A DNA stretch of 64,000 nucleotides, from contig CP091739.1 of the NCBI GenBank assembly GCA_022010095.1, forward strand, positions 1,178,001 to 1,242,000. The letters run 5' to 3'. Shown here piece after piece: positions 55,853-64,000 of this stretch. The stretch is from Clostridium sp. Its GTDB lineage: Bacteria; Bacillota_I; Bacilli_A; RF39; UBA660. Position 1 is the stretch's first letter. Every line of letters starts with the position of its first letter. A program made the translations under genes and the position numbers. The notes beneath the pieces were generated by a model. That model was not told the origin of the DNA. It searched no databases and worked only from the letters and a program-made list of their open reading frames with translations.

Positions 55853-56717
55853 GTGAATTCAAAAAAATTAAATAATATTATTAAAAAAATAAATCAAAAA
55901 GGAAATAACAATTTAGCTTATCATTTGCATCAAATGTTTTTTTCTTTGAACATGTCTTATTAAGAATAGAAAAAAAGCAAATATAATCAAAATATAATTT
56001 TTAAAAAGGTGGAGTTTTACTATCTTCTATTATTGGAGAAGATTTAAGAACAACTAAAGATATAGATACAACTTTAAAAAAAGTATGCCATTAAATATAA
56101 AAATCTATTAAAGAAATCTTTGAAGAAATATTAAATATTGATATTGATGATGGTGTAGAGTTTAAAATTATTGATATTAAAGATATAAGGTTAGAGGATG
56201 AATATGGAGGTTATAGAATAAATGTTGAAGGTATATTTGATAAAAATAAGAACAAACTTTTTTTATTGAAATAACTACAGGTGATATTATTACTCCAAGT
56301 GAAATTAAATATAAATATAATTCGATATTTGAAGATAGAAAAAAATTAATATATTAGCATATAATATAGAAACGATAATAGCGGAAAAAAAATTTGAGAG
56401 TATTATTAGTAAAAAAATGTAACAACAACAAGAGCAAAAAGATTTTTTTATGATTTATATATGTTAATATTTAAGCATGAAAAAGATATCAATAAAAAAA
56501 TAATTTAATTAAAGCAATCAAAAAAATACTTTCAACAAAAAGAAATAAAGAATACAATATAGAAATATTTAAAGAAGTATCTAATATTCTTGAGAATAAT
56601 GAAAAATTTAATTAAAAATATATAGTAATTATCAGCAAAAAAATTAGAATATACGAAAGCAGTAAGTTATAATGATACAATAAAAATCCATATTATAAAA
56701 AAATATTAGAGAATTAA
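55853..56717 (+). CDS. AbiEii nucleotidyltransferase toxin (frameshifted)
   Basis: About 285 residues. IIFKGGVLLSSIIGEDLRTT then KDID is the nucleotidyltransferase motif I (GG...S/T...D-x-D); FFIEITTGDIITP is motif II, and AEKFESIISKNVTTTRAKDF then YDLYML is motif III-IV. AbiEii toxins block growth by adding nucleotides to tRNA. GTG start, coupled to abiEi. The real C-terminus LEYTKAVSYNDTIKSILYKK ends at 56717 after A-run correction near 56605 and 56640. Breaks also near 55965, 56005 and 56090. Confidence 0.82.
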
Positions 56718-56748
56718 GTAGAATATGTTTCTACTTTTCTTTTGGCTT

Positions 56749-56790
56749 TTTCTAGGAAAAAATATAGATTTATCCTAAAAAAGGTAAATC
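56749..56790 (+). promoter_or_regulatory. Degenerate second copy of the abiE operator
   Basis: TTTTTCTAGGAAAAAATATAG then ATTTATCCTAAAAAAGG repeats the block before abiEi with a decayed right arm and -10. It lies just after the operon and overlaps the end of the next minus-strand gene. Confidence 0.45.
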
Positions 56791-57175
56791 ATTCACTTTT
56801 CTTAAGTTCTTCAATTTTCTTTTTGAAGGTCTTTTTATCATATCATTTAGTTTATCTACATCATTACTACTATTAGGATAAACTTGTTTTTATTATTTCT
56901 TTTTATCTTTTTTTATATCGTAAACAGGAGGATTATAAATACATTTTACTTCTTTAGAATTTATATTAAATATGTTACCACTTATTCTTGATTCAATTAT
57001 ATTTTTGAGATGCAGCATTAGTAAGTATTGTTTGACCCATTAAAATAATCCAGTTTCCTAACATATTTTGTTCAGGAGCAGTTAAACTATCAACTAAAAG
57101 AAGTCCTAAAATAAAACTAATAGAAGTAGAATATCTAGGATTAGTATTAAATAAATCATGGAAACTCTTATTCAT
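56770..57175 (-). CDS. Hypothetical protein
   Basis: About 135 residues: KSFHDLFNTNPRYSTSISFI then LGLLLVDSLTAPEQNMLGNW and IILMGQTILTNAASQNI, followed by a basic C-terminal tail. The hydrophobic N-terminal half looks membrane-associated or tightly folded. No family recognised. Breaks near 57000, 56925-56890 and 56820. Start at 57175 has no clear strong ribosome site in the sequence as given. Confidence 0.5.
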
Positions 57176-57243
57176 AGTAAATAATATGATTATTTGTCAA
57201 AAAAAGATATCAATTCATACATTACTATAGTTAGGAGGAACTT

Positions 57244-57476
57244 TATGAATTTAAAAAGATTTAAATATAAATGATAAGGCGTATATAAAAAAATGTAAAA
57301 ACATAGTGGTATAAAGAAAAAGAAGACTATATGATTTAGGATTTATAGATGGAGAAATTGTTGAAAAAGAAATTTACATCACTATTTAAAGATCCATCTT
57401 GTTATAAGATAAAAAAATACTTTTTATAGCATTAAGAGATAAAGATGCTAGTAAGATAGAGGTATCTTATGAATGA
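57244..57476 (+). CDS. feoA: FeoA ferrous iron transport protein
   Basis: SH3-like partner of FeoB, about 75 residues. IKRRRLYDLGFIDGEIVEKK then FKDPSCYKIKNTFIALRDKDASKIEV match FeoA. AGGAGG site before ATG. Ends overlapping feoB (8 bases). Breaks near 57260, 57290-57300, 57375 and 57412. Confidence 0.88.
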
Positions 57477-59475
57477 GAATATACTTTTATGTGGAAATCC
57501 TAATGTAGGAAAAATCATCATTATTTAATATACTTACTCATTCACATGAACATACTGGTAACTGGACAGGTAAGACAGTTGAACTTGCGAGTAAAAAAAG
57601 ATTAAGAAAAACACATTATACTTTAGTTGATTTACCTGGAATATATTCTTTAAGTGATTTAAGTGATGAAGAAAAAGATAACTAAAAAAACACGTTATTA
57701 TTTGATGATTATGAAAAAGATAATATATGTATGTGATGCATCTAGCATAGAAAAAGAATCTTAATTTATTATTACAAATATTACAAATCAATAGGAATGT
57801 AATACTATGTATAAATATGATAGATGAAGTAGAAGAAAAAAAGGTATAAAGATTGATTATAAAAAAAACTAGAAAGCATTTTTAAATATTAAGATAATTA
57901 AGTGTTCAACTAAAAAAATAAAATTGGTATTAATGAGTTAATAAATTCTTTAAGTGAAGACACATATTCTAATTATAATTTTTTTATTATAGTGATTGTT
58001 TAGAAGAAAAAAATAAGTAAAGTTGAATCATTATTACCAAAGTATTTTTAATAATCGATTTATAGCTATAAAAAGTACTTGAAAAATGATACATCTCTTG
58101 TTGATTATATATATGAAAGATATGGTATAAATATTATTGATAAAGAATTATCTTATTACTTAAGAAGTATTAATAGTGAAGAAGTGTCTAATGAAATATC
58201 TATTAAATTAAATAGACTTTCATCATCTATTTCTAAAGAAACAATAAGTATTAAAGATAAAGAAATGTCTAAACTTGATAAGGTATTTTTCAAATAAATT
58301 ATATTGTATTTTTATCTTTATGTTTAATTATGTTTGGCATATTTTTTTAATAACAATTGTACTTGCGAATTATCCTAGTGATTTACTTAGTAAATTGTTT
58401 TTCATGGATAGAAGGTATTTTTATATAATTTATGTAAAAAAATAATATTCCTAAATTTATATATGAACCATTGTTATTTGGAATATATAGAATAGTTACG
58501 TATATTATATCCGTTATGTTTCCACCTCTTGTTATATTCTTTTTCTTATTTACTTATGCTGAAGAAACAGGTATACTTCCAAGAATAGCATTTAACCTAG
58601 ATGGAATATGTAAGTGTTGTAATTGTCATGGTAAACAATCTTTAACCATGTGCTCTGGATTTGGATGTAATGCTTGTGCGATAGTTGGAAGTAGGATAAT
58701 TGATTCGAAAAGAGATAGATTACTTGCGATAATAACTAATTCATTCATACCATGTAATGGTAGATTTCCAATGATAATTGCTCTTATATCAATGTTTTTT
58801 TAACAAATAGTAATAATAAATTATTGGTATCATTTTTATCTTATGTTATTTGTATTATTTTCAATTATAATATCATTTTTAACATCATTTATACTTTCTA
58901 AAAACATTATTAAAAAGGATATAGTGGATTCTTTATATTAGAACTGCCTGATTATAAAAAAGTAAAATTATCAAGAATACTTAAGAATAGTTTTGTATAT
59001 AAATCATTATCAATACTAAAAAAAGCAATACTTGTATCTATTCCATCTGGTCTTATTATATGGTTAATGACAAATATTAAAGTTAATAATGTAAGTGTAT
59101 TTAGTGGTGTGTCAACTATACTCGAACCTTTTGGTAGATTGCTTGGTATGGATGGAAATATTGTTTTATCATTTTTACTAGGACTACCAGCTAATGAAAT
59201 AGTACTTCCAATTATGATAATGGGGTACTTAAATACAAGTAGTATTTCATTACTTACTGAAAGCGTTAATATAAAAAAATATATTTATTAGTAATGGATG
59301 GACATTTATAACTGCGATAAATGTAATACTATTTTTCAATAATGCATTTTCCTTGTGGCACTACACTTTTAACAATAAAAAAAGAAGTAGGAACTAAATG
59401 GATGATATATAGTTTTTTAGTACCACTTCTTCTTGGAATAATGTATTTTTAACAATACTTAATTTGTTAATATAA
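57469..59475 (+). CDS. feoB: FeoB ferrous iron transporter (frameshifted)
   Basis: Fe(II) transporter with a cytosolic G domain and a membrane core, about 660 codons. NENILLCGNPNVGKSSLFNI (G1), HTGNWTGKTVE (switch I), LVDLPGIYSL (G3), CINMIDE (G4). Membrane part: ISVMFPPLVIFFFLFTYAEE, CSGFGCNACAIVGSRII with the conserved Cys, SFIPCNGRFPMIIALI, and LEPFGRLLGMDGNIVLSFLL then GLPANEIVLPI. Overlaps feoA, so they are cotranscribed. Breaks at more than ten A/T runs. Confidence 0.93.
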
Positions 59476-59488
59476 TTTTATAAAAGAA

Positions 59489-59515
59489 AAAACTCAAGTT
59501 TAACCTTGAGTTTGA
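59489..59515. terminator. Terminator between feoB and tRNA-Asn
   Basis: AAACTCAAG-TTTAAC-CTTGAGTTT stem; A-rich left flank and T-rich right flank serve both strands. Confidence 0.75.
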
Positions 59516-59523
59516 TTTGCAAA

Positions 59524-59599
59524 TGGCGCCTGATGCAGGACTCGGACCTGCGACCTAACGGTTAACAGCCGTGCGCTCTACCGACTGAGCTAATCAGGC
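59524..59599 (-). tRNA. tRNA-Asn (GTT anticodon)
   Basis: GCCTGAT pairs with ATCAGGC; the anticodon loop is CTGTTAA; T loop GGTCCGAGTCC; CCA encoded. All arms fit. Confidence 0.95.
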
Positions 59600-59710
59600 A
59601 CTTGCATAAATAATTATAGATTAATAAATTATATTTGTCAATAAAAAAAATATGGACTTTTTATTTCAAAAAAATTGATAAAAATTAATATGAAAAAAAG
59701 AGGATGAAGT

Positions 59711-60706
59711 ATGAATAAAGATATGGAATTTATGGAATTTGAAGAAAAGAAGCCACTTTCAGCAGACAGAAGAAAGAGTTAAAAAGATGAGTATTCTTGA
59801 TACTTATGGTGAAAAACTTAAGTAAAAGAGAATATGTAACTAACCCCTGCGATTGGTAGGGAAAAAGAAATAGAGCAAACTATTGAAATACTTTTTAACT
59901 CCAGAAAAAAGTGCTTTATTAGTTGGTAAGGCTGGTGTAGGTAAAACTGCGATTGTTGAAGGTATAGGATATAGAATGGTAAATGGAAATATTCCAAATG
60001 CATTAAAACCATATCAACTTATTAAAGTTAATATCACATCATTACTTGGTGAAACTAAAATGGAAGATGGTCAAACAGAAAACAGACTTCAATTATTAGT
60101 TGATGAACTTAAAACTAAAAAGAATATATTACTATTCATAGATGAAGTTCACTTACTTGTTAATAGAAATACTGCTAATATGAGTATAGACTTTGCCAAC
60201 ATGTTAAAACCAGGTCTTGATCGTGGAGATATCAAAATGATTGGTGCGACTACTTATGAAGAATATGAAGCATATATTTTAAGAGATAGAGCCTTCTTAA
60301 GACGTTTCTTAAAAGTAGATGTACTTGAGCCTACTCAAGAACAATGTGTTGATATTTTGATGGGTACTTATCCAAAGTATGAAAAAAGAGCAGGAATAAA
60401 AATTGGATACACAGACTTTATTCGTGAAAAATTATTTAAATTCATTGTTGATATGACTGATGAATATAAAAGAATATACGAAATAGGTAATAGATATCCA
60501 GATATAGCATTAACAATAGTAATGAGTGCATTTTTCAATGGCATTATATGAAAATAGTGATACAGTTAAAAATAAAACATTTCTATAAAGCAATATGTAG
60601 AACAAAAGTTGTTTATGAAGATGCTAAAGTTAAAGCAATAGCGCAATTCAAAGAAATGTTTAAAGATTTAATTGCTGAAGAAAATGTTGATTTAAATGAT
60701 ATGTAA
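59711..60706 (+). CDS. Single-AAA Clp-like ATPase (stand-alone ClpA/B D1-type module)
   Basis: About 330 residues. [40 protein letters not shown] (Walker A), [20 protein letters not shown] (Walker B), [20 protein letters not shown] (sensor 1 and Arg finger) match the first AAA domain of ClpB/ClpC. There is no N-terminal Clp repeat, no middle coiled coil, no second AAA domain and no IGF/LGF ClpP loop. It is therefore not a ClpP partner as written. Gene is single, with terminators on both sides. Breaks near 59757, 59820, 59845 and 60540-60585. Confidence 0.75.
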
Positions 60707-60707
60707 A

Positions 60708-60731
60708 ACTTACTTAATTGTAAGTTTTTTA
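60708..60731 (+). terminator. Terminator after the Clp-like gene
   Basis: ACTTAC-TTAATT-GTAAGT stem with a T run. An identical copy lies at 61053-61076. Confidence 0.8.
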
Positions 60732-60744
60732 AATTTTGATGTGT

Positions 60745-60806
60745 TATAATCAGTTTGCGAGTGGTAATTCATTCTTAATAAATGTATTGTCATAACTCGC
60801 TTTTTA
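60745..60806 (+). ncRNA. Possible short hairpin RNA
   Basis: TATAAT at 60745-60750, then a hairpin GCGAGT (60757-60762) ... ACTCGC (60795-60800) with a T tail. The predicted transcript is about 50 bases and is almost all hairpin. No family recognised. Confidence 0.35.
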
Positions 60807-60840
60807 TTGAATTATTATTATATTATTGATGACATTGATA

Positions 60841-61040
60841 ATGATGAGATTTTTGCAACATGATGTTGCAAAATCACCTTGGCCTTCTATAATAACTATA
60901 ATGGATCAAGTAAAAAGGCAAGCATTATTAGAAAATAAAATTATTAATTTTTGAAGAAACATTACCATCTCCAAATAATGAGCGACAAAAAAACGTTATT
61001 AAAAAAACTTTATATTTTTCTTTAAATATATCACTTTGCT
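60841..61040 (+). CDS. Doubtful small ORF (about 66 residues)
   Basis: MMRFLQHDVAKSPWPSIITI, then MDQVKRQALLENKIINFEET continue to a TAG at about 61040 only if the T run at 60948-60952 is four. No ribosome site. It may be a gene fragment between two identical terminators. Confidence 0.25.
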
Positions 61041-61052
61041 AGTATATTGAAG

Positions 61053-61076
61053 CTTACTTAATTGTAAGTTTTTTTA
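61053..61076 (+). terminator. Second copy of the Clp-gene terminator
   Basis: CTTAC-TTAATT-GTAAG and T run, the same 16-base core as at 60709-60724. Confidence 0.75.
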
Positions 61077-61157
61077 AATTTATTGAAAAAAAGTGTAAAA
61101 TTCAAAAAAATGAGTATAAAAAAACTATACTGAAAACTTAAAAATTCCCTAGTCGAT

Positions 61158-61199
61158 AATTCAATTTTCACTATAAAAAAACTACCTCAAAATTGAATT
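61158..61199 (+). promoter_or_regulatory. Inverted AATTCAATTTT/AAAATTGAATT pair before the ABC exporter
   Basis: The two 11-base arms (61158-61168 and 61189-61199) are 20 bases apart and about 60 bases before the start. The same pair occurs before 39933. Candidate operator. Confidence 0.4.
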
Positions 61200-61260
61200 T
61201 TTACCGATTTGCATACTATTTCAAAATCATATATACTCCATTTAAACGAAGGAGGAATTT

Positions 61261-62167
61261 ATGAAAAAATCAATAACAGTAAGAAATGTTAGTAAAGAAA
61301 TAGGAGGTAAAAAGATACTTGATAATATCAGTTTTGATGCTTATGAAGGAGAAATAATTGGTCTTGTTGGTAAGAATGGAGCAGGTAAATCAACTCTACT
61401 TAAATTAATGACAGGACTATATACGATTGATGAAGGAGATATTATATATTATGACTATAACCTTAAATGTGATTACGAAAAAAAGCTATGTCAATCGTAG
61501 GTACAATAATTGAAACACCTGATATGTATAAAACATTATCTGGTAAAAAAAGAATTTAGAACTATTTAAAAACAATGTTTAAAAGGTGTTAATGAAGAAA
61601 CAATTGAAGAAATAGTAAGAATATTGGAAATGGAAAAAAATACTTAGGTAAGAAATTTAAAAACATATTCACTGGGTATGAAAGAAAGATTAGGAATAGC
61701 TTCTTCTCTAATCAATAAACCTAAAATATTAATACTAGATGAACCAACTAATGGCCTTGATAGAGAAGGCGTTAAAAAAATACAATGAAAATGTTAAAAG
61801 AATTAAAAGATACGACTATAATAATTTCATCACACATGTTAAATGAAATAGAAGATTTATGCAATAAAATAATATTTATTAATAATGGTAAAAATACAAA
61901 AAAATAAAAAAATGAAACAAAAGAAGTGATAAAAAAAGAATGTGGTATTTGAAGTAGACGATTATTCTAAAAGCAACATTACTTTTTAAATGATTATTGT
62001 ATTAATGAAAAAAATTAGAAGTATATGAAAATGATAAAACGATAAGTGAATTAAATAAAAAAACTAGTAAATAATGATATAAAAGTATATAGAATAAGTG
62101 AAAAAGAATAATAAACTTGAAGAAGAATTTTTTTGAAATGTTAGGTAATAATGATAAATCTAATTAA
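61261..62167 (+). CDS. ABC-2 transporter ATP-binding protein (bacitracin-resistance type)
   Basis: About 300 residues. [20 protein letters not shown] (Walker A), [20 protein letters not shown] (signature), [15 protein letters not shown] (Walker B), [17 protein letters not shown] (H-loop). AGGAGG site precedes ATG. The C-terminal regulatory part is typical of BcrA-like exporters. Overlaps the permease gene. Breaks near 61493, 61550, 61640, 61780 and 61900-62130. Confidence 0.9.
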
Positions 62168-62866
62168 AAAAATGAATTTATAAAACTAGGATTTAAAAAA
62201 AACAATTTATATCATTTATTGTATTAACAATTATAATCATAATTAACTATTTTTATTAACAATGAAAAAAATTAAGTGTGGATAATATGTTTACTCTTAT
62301 ACCTTTTATAGGAATAATTATATCAATATTATTTAGTGGCATCATTAGTGAAGAAATAGATTCTGGTACTTTTTAGATTTTTATTTAACAAAGCCTGTTA
62401 ATAGAACTAAAATATATATATCAAAATTGTTAACAATTATAATTTTTCACTTTTTGAATTGTTAATATATACATTACTTATCCACATTATATTGAAAGTA
62501 GATGTAAAAAAATGTTAATAACTTCTTTATAACTAGTATTTCATTAATCTTTATATCAACAATTATAATGTTGTTAAGTACATTTATTAAGAATAGAAGT
62601 ATTACATCAGGAATAAATATATTATTATTAACATTTGGAATTACTATAACTGAACTATTACTTTCTAAAGATATTAACATTGTTAAATATACATTTTTTT
62701 ACCATATATAGATTTAAGCTATTATAAGAATAATTTAATAGATACGATAAATCAGTTATATGATATTAATTTGTCATTAAAACTTGGTATACCAATATTA
62801 TTATTTTTATAGTACATTATTTACCATTATTGGAATTAGGATATTTAAGAAAAAAAGGACATATAA
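62151..62866 (+). CDS. ABC-2 transporter permease (frameshifted)
   Basis: About 240 residues with six hydrophobic segments: TIYIIIVLTIIIIINYF near the N-terminus, TLIPFIGIIISILFSGIISE, then EEIDSGTFRFLFTKPVNRTK, a typical ABC-2 loop, and later SLIFISTIIMLLSTFI. Starts inside the ATPase gene. Likely exports a peptide or lipid with that ATPase. Breaks near 62168, 62200-62270, 62375, 62440, 62510 and 62695. Confidence 0.78.
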
Positions 62867-62867
62867 A

Positions 62868-62893
62868 AAAACCTCACATAAGTGAAGTTTAAT
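62868..62893. terminator. Terminator between permease and cotJC
   Basis: AAACCTCAC-ATAA-GTGAAGTTT stem with one mismatch, A/T-rich flanks. Confidence 0.6.
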
Positions 62894-62904
62894 AATAAAA
62901 AAAA

Positions 62905-63463
62905 TTAATATCCTTTTTTTCTTGTAATAATCTAGTAATTCTTTAAATCTATTATAATGTACTACTTCTCTTTGTCTTAAGAATGATAGTGGAGCAAGTA
63001 AACTCTCATCATTTGTTAAGTCCATTAAGTTTTCATATGTCGCTCTTGCTTTTTCTTCAGCGGCAAGGTCTTCTTGCAAGTCAACAATTGGGTTACCAGT
63101 CGATGCTATATAAGCAGCTGTAAATGGAACACCACTAGCATCCATTGGATAAACACCTTTATTATGCTGTGTATACCAAGATTCAAGTCCAGCATTTTTA
63201 ATTTCATCAACAGAAGCACCTTCGATTAATTGATGTATCATTGTACATATCATTTCAACATGTCCAAGTTCTTCACAACCAATATCAGTAAGTAATGCTT
63301 TACCTCTATCATCTGGCATACTGAATCTTTGAGTTAAATAACGAAGTGAAGCACCAAGTTCACCATCTGGACCACCAAATTGAGCCACTAAAAGTTTAGC
63401 CATTTTTAAATCTTTTTTTCTAACATTAACAGGATACTCCAGTGTCTTTTCATATTTAAACAT
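62905..63463 (-). CDS. cotJC: CotJC, manganese-catalase-like spore coat protein
   Basis: About 186 residues. KTLEYPVNVRKKDLKMAKLL, QFGGPDGELGASLRYLTQRF, GCEELGHVEMICTMIHQLIE and EDLAAEEKARATYENLMD with four conserved Glu/His metal ligands and REVVHYNRFKELLDYY. The end is YYKKKGY if the T run near 62913 is one shorter. ATG at 63463 overlaps the stop of the CotJB part by one base. Found in the inner coat of spores. Confidence 0.93.
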
Positions 63464-63978
63464 TAATTGTTACCTCCTTTATCCCATGGCCAAGGATTAC
63501 TTACCCAGGTCCATTTTTCAGTATTAAGTGTATTACTCATGCATAGCGGACCATATTCACTTTCATACTGTTTCTTAAGTGCCTCATACTTTTTTTCTAT
63601 AATCATGAAAAACTATTTAAAAATATATTTTTATCATTAGGATAAATATCTAAATAAAGATTCATATCTTTCATTGCAAAAACTATACATTTGAATATTA
63701 TATAATAACTCATCTTTTTTACTATTAACTCTTAATTTATATACATGATTTTTATACTTTGAGTATAAATTTTTAAACATGTTACCTTTATTAAATCCTT
63801 CCATAGGTGAGTATAAACTATTATCTCTATTAAAAATTAATACTATCTATATTAATATCTACATCATTATAACTATTCTTATTAACAATCTTATCTATAT
63901 CATATTCATAATCATAGATTTCATTATAATCTAAATCATATTTGTTATTTGTTTCATCATATAACATTTTTTTATCAT
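63463..63978 (-). CDS. CotJA-CotJB fusion-like spore coat protein
   Basis: A single frame after run correction of about 170 residues. The N-terminal 55 are acidic and low-complexity (YDLDYNEIYDYEYDIDK). Next SPMEGFNKGNMFKNLYSKYK resembles CotJA, followed without a stop by KKDELLYNIQMYSFAMKDMN then LYLDIYPNDK and the end KKYEALKKQYESEYGPLC ... WTWVSNPWPWDKGG, which is CotJB. The start at 63978 has AGGAGG 3 bases upstream. In most spore formers cotJA and cotJB are separate. Breaks near 63830 and 63610. Confidence 0.7.
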
Positions 63979-64000
63979 TTCCTCCTAGACTATTGTATGT

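Noticed and set aside
1..64000. Widespread pseudogenes
   Set aside because: Essential and accessory genes are equally broken, always at A/T runs or doubled bases, with conserved protein sequence continuing in another frame. Sequencing error explains this better than decay.
1..64000. Mycoplasma-type code (UGA as Trp)
   Set aside because: Conserved tryptophans are TGG, the only Trp tRNA seen has a CCA anticodon, and TGA ends genes such as the HTH protein and feoA.

Overview
The window is about three-quarters A+T with short intergenic gaps. It encodes a low-GC Gram-positive gene set: CotJ and CotF-like spore-coat proteins, a SleB-type cortex hydrolase, a class A PBP, a sortase, SipW-type signal peptides, a CIRCE operator and a parA-parB-DUF951-ychF block. 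This points to a spore-forming, gut-type relative of Bacilli/Erysipelotrichia (inference; no rRNA is present). Tryptophan is read as TGG, there is a tRNA-Trp(CCA), and TGA ends genes, so the standard bacterial code fits. Most genes, including essential ones (murF, ddl, parA, ychF, feoB), are broken into two or more frames at A or T runs. Where protein families fix the frame, runs are usually one or two bases too long, so most breaks look like sequencing errors, and I annotate through them.

Region 1 (1-19955) is accessory DNA. It starts inside a Gabija phage-defence pair (gajA, gajB). A tight operon follows: AbiEi-like regulator, Fic, MazG-type pyrophosphohydrolase, HEPN protein and DUF2075 helicase. 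Next is an unrecognised protein of about 1,200 residues with a nuclease-like C-terminus, then an HTH protein and a large serine recombinase. At 15273 an N-acetylmuramoyl-L-alanine amidase gene appears in mid-frame, runs to its first LysM repeat at 15640, is cut by a second 3.6-kb recombinase-bearing segment, and resumes at 19192 with five LysM repeats. One host gene therefore seems to have been hit twice by site-specific elements. The first carries the defence genes and extends beyond the left edge.

Region 2 (20003-37721) is ordinary chromosome: sleB, tRNA-Trp, sir2, a rhodanese lipoprotein, a CmpB permease, a hydrolase-murF-ddl operon, murI, small transporters, a pseudouridine synthase, a sortase, a class A PBP, a lipid kinase and a Na/Ca exchanger.

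Region 3 (37722-51902) has two BspA-like repeat surface proteins, each behind the same unusual promoter with a 7- or 8-G tract between the -35 and -10 boxes, a candidate phase-variable switch. Between them lie a possible type I toxin-antitoxin locus, a three-gene acyl-CoA/redox operon, a metallopeptidase and the origin-type block parA-parB-DUF951-AbgT-ychF.

Region 4 (51955-63978) holds hsp20 under CIRCE control, CotF-like proteins, a secreted nuclease, a HAAS-type membrane protein, a complete AbiEi/AbiEii system, feoAB, tRNA-Asn, a single-AAA Clp-like ATPase, an ABC-2 exporter, and cotJC with an apparent CotJA-CotJB fusion.
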